From assembly GCF_042432825.1 (NCBI RefSeq), contig NZ_JBHLWN010000022.1, forward strand, positions 62,001 through 126,000: a stretch of DNA of 64,000 nt. Reading direction: 5' to 3'. A program made the position numbers and the translations under genes. The DNA is from Gordoniibacillus chartarius. GTDB taxonomy: Bacteria; Bacillota; Bacilli; Paenibacillales; NBRC-103111. Under the pieces are notes generated by a model. That model searched no databases. It was not told the origin of the DNA and saw nothing but the letters and a program-made list of their open reading frames with translations. This document shows positions 61,510 to 64,000 of the stretch, piece after piece. Positions within the stretch are counted from its first letter, which is position 1, and each line of letters begins with the position of its first letter.

Positions 61510-61769
61510 GGTACGATATTACATTCAATACCGAGGCATACTCCACGAACACCTGCTTTTTGAGTGAAATTTCGTATAAACGGGACGAATCATTGCCTAT
61601 TTCTTGGCGATTTGAACGAAAAATCATACAAATCCGTCCCATTTAATACAGATCGAGATGGTTTTGAACGAAATATCGTACTAACTCCTTCTTTTTTACA
61701 CGAATCCGTATGGGTTTGTACGGAATTTCGTACAAAGTTCATTTCTTTACTTATAGAGGTGGTCTTTGG
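61510..61769. repeat. Diverged 52-bp tandem array, four to five copies
   Basis: A GAACGAAATWTCGTACAA-like core recurs at 61562, 61614, 61666 and 61718, exactly 52 bp apart, and more weakly at 61510. The region between cores also drifts in register (copies 2 and 3 end with ATGGTTTT or ATGGGTTT). The 61718 core is nearly a perfect palindrome (TTGTACGGAATTTCGTACAA). A+T-rich and non-coding; short frames on both strands are by-products. The rest of 61347-61812 holds no gene. Confidence 0.7.
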
Positions 61770-61812
61770 ACCTGAGAATTGCCCATCAGAGCAGCGGTAT
61801 CATAGTTTTGCA

Positions 61813-61842
61813 CAAAAAAGCCATGCACAGGTGCGCATGGCT
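61813..61842 (-). terminator. Rho-independent terminator of the stalk-domain protein gene
   Basis: On the minus strand AGCCATGC and GCATGGCT enclose GCACCTGT, followed by six T. Confidence 0.85.
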
Positions 61843-61861
61843 GAGGGTTCATTTTATCTCA

Positions 61862-62842
61862 CTATTCCTTGTAATCCGCCTTCGTATCGATCCCGACCAT
61901 GTTCGCCGTACCGTCCCAGGTTACGCCGATATTGAACGCTTGGGCTACGTCCCGAAGCTTGAAATAGTTATTGCCGTCGATGTTGTAAGCGGTGAGGCGG
62001 ACCTCTTTGCCGTCCACATAGATTTTGGAGTTCGTTGAAGCTGCTTGTTTCGATCCCGCGGCTGCGCTAACGGCAAGCTCTCCGCCGACCTGGGTGTACG
62101 CCTTCTTGGAAATGAGGCTGATGGCATTGTTCGCATTGTCCCAGCTGACCTCGAACTGCTTGTCGGAGCCGTTCACAGCCTGAGCAAAATCGCGCAGTTT
62201 AAAGTAGTTGTTGCCATCGATATTATACGCTTCGAAAGTGACTTCTTTCCCGTTGACCATCACTTTGGAAGCGGTCGGATTTGCGGCTGCCGATTGGGAG
62301 GCAGGGGCAGTGGCAGCGGCCGTTTCCGGTTTGGCCGCTTCCGGCTTGGCCGGCTCGCTTGGCTGCGGCTTCGCACCGGCGTCCGATCCGGCAGCTGCAC
62401 CTGTTTCCGAATCGCCGACAATTTGAATCATCAATTCGGCAACGTTGAGGTTCGTGTAGTCAGCTCCAAACCTCACGTTAACGGAATAATAACCTGGCTT
62501 CGTCAATTCGGCAGCATTATCGGTTACTTGGATAGCTTCAAACACTTCGCCGATATCCATATAGTCATTAACCAGTTTCGCTTCCGGGCGGTAACTAATT
62601 CTTGGGTGTGGATCTTCACCGGATACGCTCACTTTCACAGGGCCGCTCGCTACGTAGATCGTATCGCCGACGCCGGCGCCTTCATCCGTAAATGCAATCT
62701 CTTTGTCCACGTTGGATACGGTTACATATCCGCCCGCCTGGGTAACAATTTTCTTCTCCTCCGCTGCGAACGCCGTAGCCGATGCTACAGCGGAAGTCAG
62801 CAGCGAAAGAGCCAATGTTGCTGAAAGTACATGCTTTTTCAT
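61862..62842 (-). CDS. Secreted copper-amine-oxidase-N stalk-domain protein
   Basis: 326 residues. Signal peptide (SATLALSLLTSAVASATAFA). A beta-rich N-terminal domain (about 30-145; GGYVTVSNVDKEIAFTDEG, GYYSVNVRFGADYTNLNVAE) is followed by an Ala/Pro/Glu linker (about 150-195). Two copies of the copper amine oxidase N-terminal-like stalk domain follow, each with YNIDGNNYFKLRD (about 205-260 and 278-325). In Paenibacillaceae these domains are common surface modules; they do not bind copper or have oxidase activity. Role unknown, secreted. AAGGGGAG lies nine bases before the ATG at 62842. Divergent from the XRE regulator, so the two may share control. Confidence 0.88.
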   Translation of the reverse strand: MKKHVLSATLALSLLTSAVASATAFAAEEKKIVTQAGGYVTVSNVDKEIAFTDEGAGVGDTIYVASGPVKVSVSGEDPHPRISYRPEAKLVNDYMDIGEVFEAIQVTDNAAELTKPGYYSVNVRFGADYTNLNVAELMIQIVGDSETGAAAGSDAGAKPQPSEPAKPEAAKPETAAATAPASQSAAANPTASKVMVNGKEVTFEAYNIDGNNYFKLRDFAQAVNGSDKQFEVSWDNANNAISLISKKAYTQVGGELAVSAAAGSKQAASTNSKIYVDGKEVRLTAYNIDGNNYFKLRDVAQAFNIGVTWDGTANMVGIDTKADYKE

Positions 62843-63013
62843 GTTCTACTCTCCCCTTGGTCCGTTATGTGTTTTTTATATTACTCGATCCGAACGTTGA
62901 CGTCTGTCGACTATAAGTCACAAGGGCTTCATTTTTCCAAAAGACCTACATCGAAAGACCCGCATTGCCGATAACAATACATAGCAAAATATGGGCGACA
63001 AGAGGGATACGCG

Positions 63014-63706
63014 ATGGATATACGACTTGATTTCGGACAGCGGATCAGGGAGCTGAGAGCGAGAAGCGGGATGTCGCAGGAAGTGCTGGCGTACCGGGCG
63101 GGATTGGACCGGACTTACATATCGGGGGTGGAGCGCGGCGAGCGGAACGTCAGTTTGGTGAACATCGGGAAAATCGCCGAGGCGCTTCAAGTATCGGTGG
63201 CCTATTTGTTTTCGGGGGAACGCTTCTCGGATACGCCTGCTTATCAGCAGAAGGATTTTTCCGTACCGTTCACGCAGCGCTTCAAATATCATGTCGACAG
63301 CGAAAATAAAGTACTGTCCTTTCAAGTACACGGATTGCTGAACGGGGAAGCTGTCGATTATATGTCGAAGACGCTGCTGGGAATTTGCAATGCATACGGC
63401 CAAGGGGAGCTGAACATCCTGGTCGATCACCGGGACATGCGCACATCCGACGGAGTGCCGGTCGTATACTCGCCCGAGGTTGCGGAGCGAGCCATCGTCT
63501 TTCAGCAGGAGCTTCTCAATTACAGTAAGCAGGTCGTAGCCTTGTGCAACTCGGAGTTTATGGTGGAGAACCTGAATCACGTAGCTGCACACAGCGGGAT
63601 TATTCATAAAGCGACGCACTTGTTTGAAAGAGACAGAGATATGGTTGGCAAGGCGTACGGCATGTTCGGCATTACCGGCAATGAGCTGGTCAAGGTGAAG
63701 ACGTAA
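63014..63706 (+). CDS. XRE-family regulator with C-terminal STAS/SpoIIAA-like domain
   Basis: 230 residues. Cro/CI-type helix-turn-helix (about 8-65; SGMSQEVLAYRAGLDRTYIS, VERGERNVSL), a short linker, then an alpha/beta domain (about 90-228; VLSFQVHGLLNGEAVDYMSK, ELNILVDHRDMRTSDGVPV, GKAYGMFGITGNELVKV). That domain resembles SpoIIAA-like/STAS modules by layout. The ligand is unknown. AGAGGG lies seven bases before ATG 63014. It is divergent from the stalk-domain protein and followed by its own terminator. Confidence 0.82.
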   Translation: MDIRLDFGQRIRELRARSGMSQEVLAYRAGLDRTYISGVERGERNVSLVNIGKIAEALQVSVAYLFSGERFSDTPAYQQKDFSVPFTQRFKYHVDSENKVLSFQVHGLLNGEAVDYMSKTLLGICNAYGQGELNILVDHRDMRTSDGVPVVYSPEVAERAIVFQQELLNYSKQVVALCNSEFMVENLNHVAAHSGIIHKATHLFERDRDMVGKAYGMFGITGNELVKVKT

Positions 63707-63713
63707 TGAAGCT

Positions 63714-63738
63714 GCCGCCGAGGGTTGGCGGCTTTTTT
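63714..63738 (+). terminator. Rho-independent terminator of the XRE gene
   Basis: GCCGCC (63714-63719) pairs with GGCGGC (63727-63732), followed by six T. Confidence 0.85.
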
Positions 63739-63769
63739 GTCTTTGAAATAATGTGGGGGATAGTGCGTG

Positions 63770-64000
63770 CAACAAGGTCCGGAAGGGCGTTGTTGCAGGG
63801 CGAGCGGGGCCAACTGCGTTACAACAAGGCCCAAAGGGGCGTTGTTGCGGGGCCGCCGAGGCCAACTGCGTTGCAACAAGGCCCAAAGGGGCGTTGTAGC
63901 GTGGCGAGCGAGGCGAACTGCGGTACAACAAGGCCCAAAGGGGCGTTGTAGCGTGGCGAGCGAGGCGAACTGCGGTACAACAAGGCCCAAAGGGGCGTTG
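63770..64000 (+). repeat. 52-bp tandem array running off the right edge
   Basis: Units start at 63770, 63822, 63874, 63926 and 63978. Each contains CAACAAGGCCCAAAGGGGCG, then TTG and a GCGAGCGAGGC/AACTGCG half. The first half is an imperfect inverted repeat (CAAC..GCCC AAA GGGC..GTTG), able to form a hairpin per unit. The last two complete units are nearly identical and the first is most diverged, suggesting growth towards the right. The whole unit is conserved, so it is not a CRISPR. Open frames across it are a by-product. Confidence 0.9.

Noticed and set aside
63770..64000. CRISPR array at the right edge
   Set aside because: The full 52-bp unit is conserved, with no unique spacers, and no cas genes are present.

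Overview
The window looks like a chromosomal segment of a high-G+C, spore-forming Bacillota bacterium of the Paenibacillus/Cohnella type. The evidence is the gene content: surface-layer-homology (SLH) proteins, a copper-amine-oxidase-N stalk-domain protein, a BmrCD-type ABC exporter, an azlBCD operon, a sporulation-kinase-like histidine kinase, an ECF41 sigma factor, TTG/GTG starts and a tRNA without encoded CCA. No phage, plasmid, CRISPR or insertion-sequence genes were seen.

Layout. 1-2.6 kb: the end of a secreted multidomain protein followed by a decayed copy of its C-terminus. 2.9-3.9 kb: AraC/GyrI regulator. 4.0-10.9 kb: a molybdenum-cofactor and formate-dehydrogenase-type block (DUF2294, FdhF/YdeP oxidoreductase, FdhD, a convergent haem-copper-oxidase-like membrane protein, MoeA). 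MoeA is preceded by a leader peptide and a terminator. 10.9-13.6 kb: minisatellites, a small membrane-anchored protein, and a decaying cobalamin-binding gene with a PAS-like tail. 13.7-17.4 kb: a 1212-residue CheB-CheR-PAS-histidine kinase fusion. 18.0-23.7 kb: an SRAP gene, then a leader peptide, a four-hairpin attenuator and two ABC half-transporters. 23.7-29.3 kb: histidine kinase, tRNA-Gln, and a SanA/YdcF - GtrB-like - WsfD-like cell-surface glycan group. 29.7-37.3 kb: UvsE, a pseudouridine synthase, a YcdB/SLH surface protein, a flavin oxidoreductase and an ECF41 sigma factor. 37.4-39.0 kb: the low-G+C azl operon. 39.4-40.9 kb: a hydrolase and a PPOX-type flavoprotein. 41.2-51.7 kb: one 3515-residue SLH surface protein. 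52.0-56.3 kb: a MocR regulator with a repeat insertion, an MDR reductase and IlvA. 56.5-61.3 kb: a nucleoside ABC importer operon. 61.3-64.0 kb: a copper-amine-oxidase-N protein, an XRE regulator and two different repeat arrays that both have a 52-bp period.

The most interesting signals are regulatory. Two transcription units (moeA and bmrCD-like) have a short translated leader followed by an intrinsic terminator; the moeA one also has a visible competing antiterminator. The importer operon has a 15-bp intercistronic hairpin just after its lipoprotein gene. The window is also rich in short tandem repeats with periods of 6, 30, 36, 45, 52 and 52 bp, one of them inside a regulator's catalytic domain.
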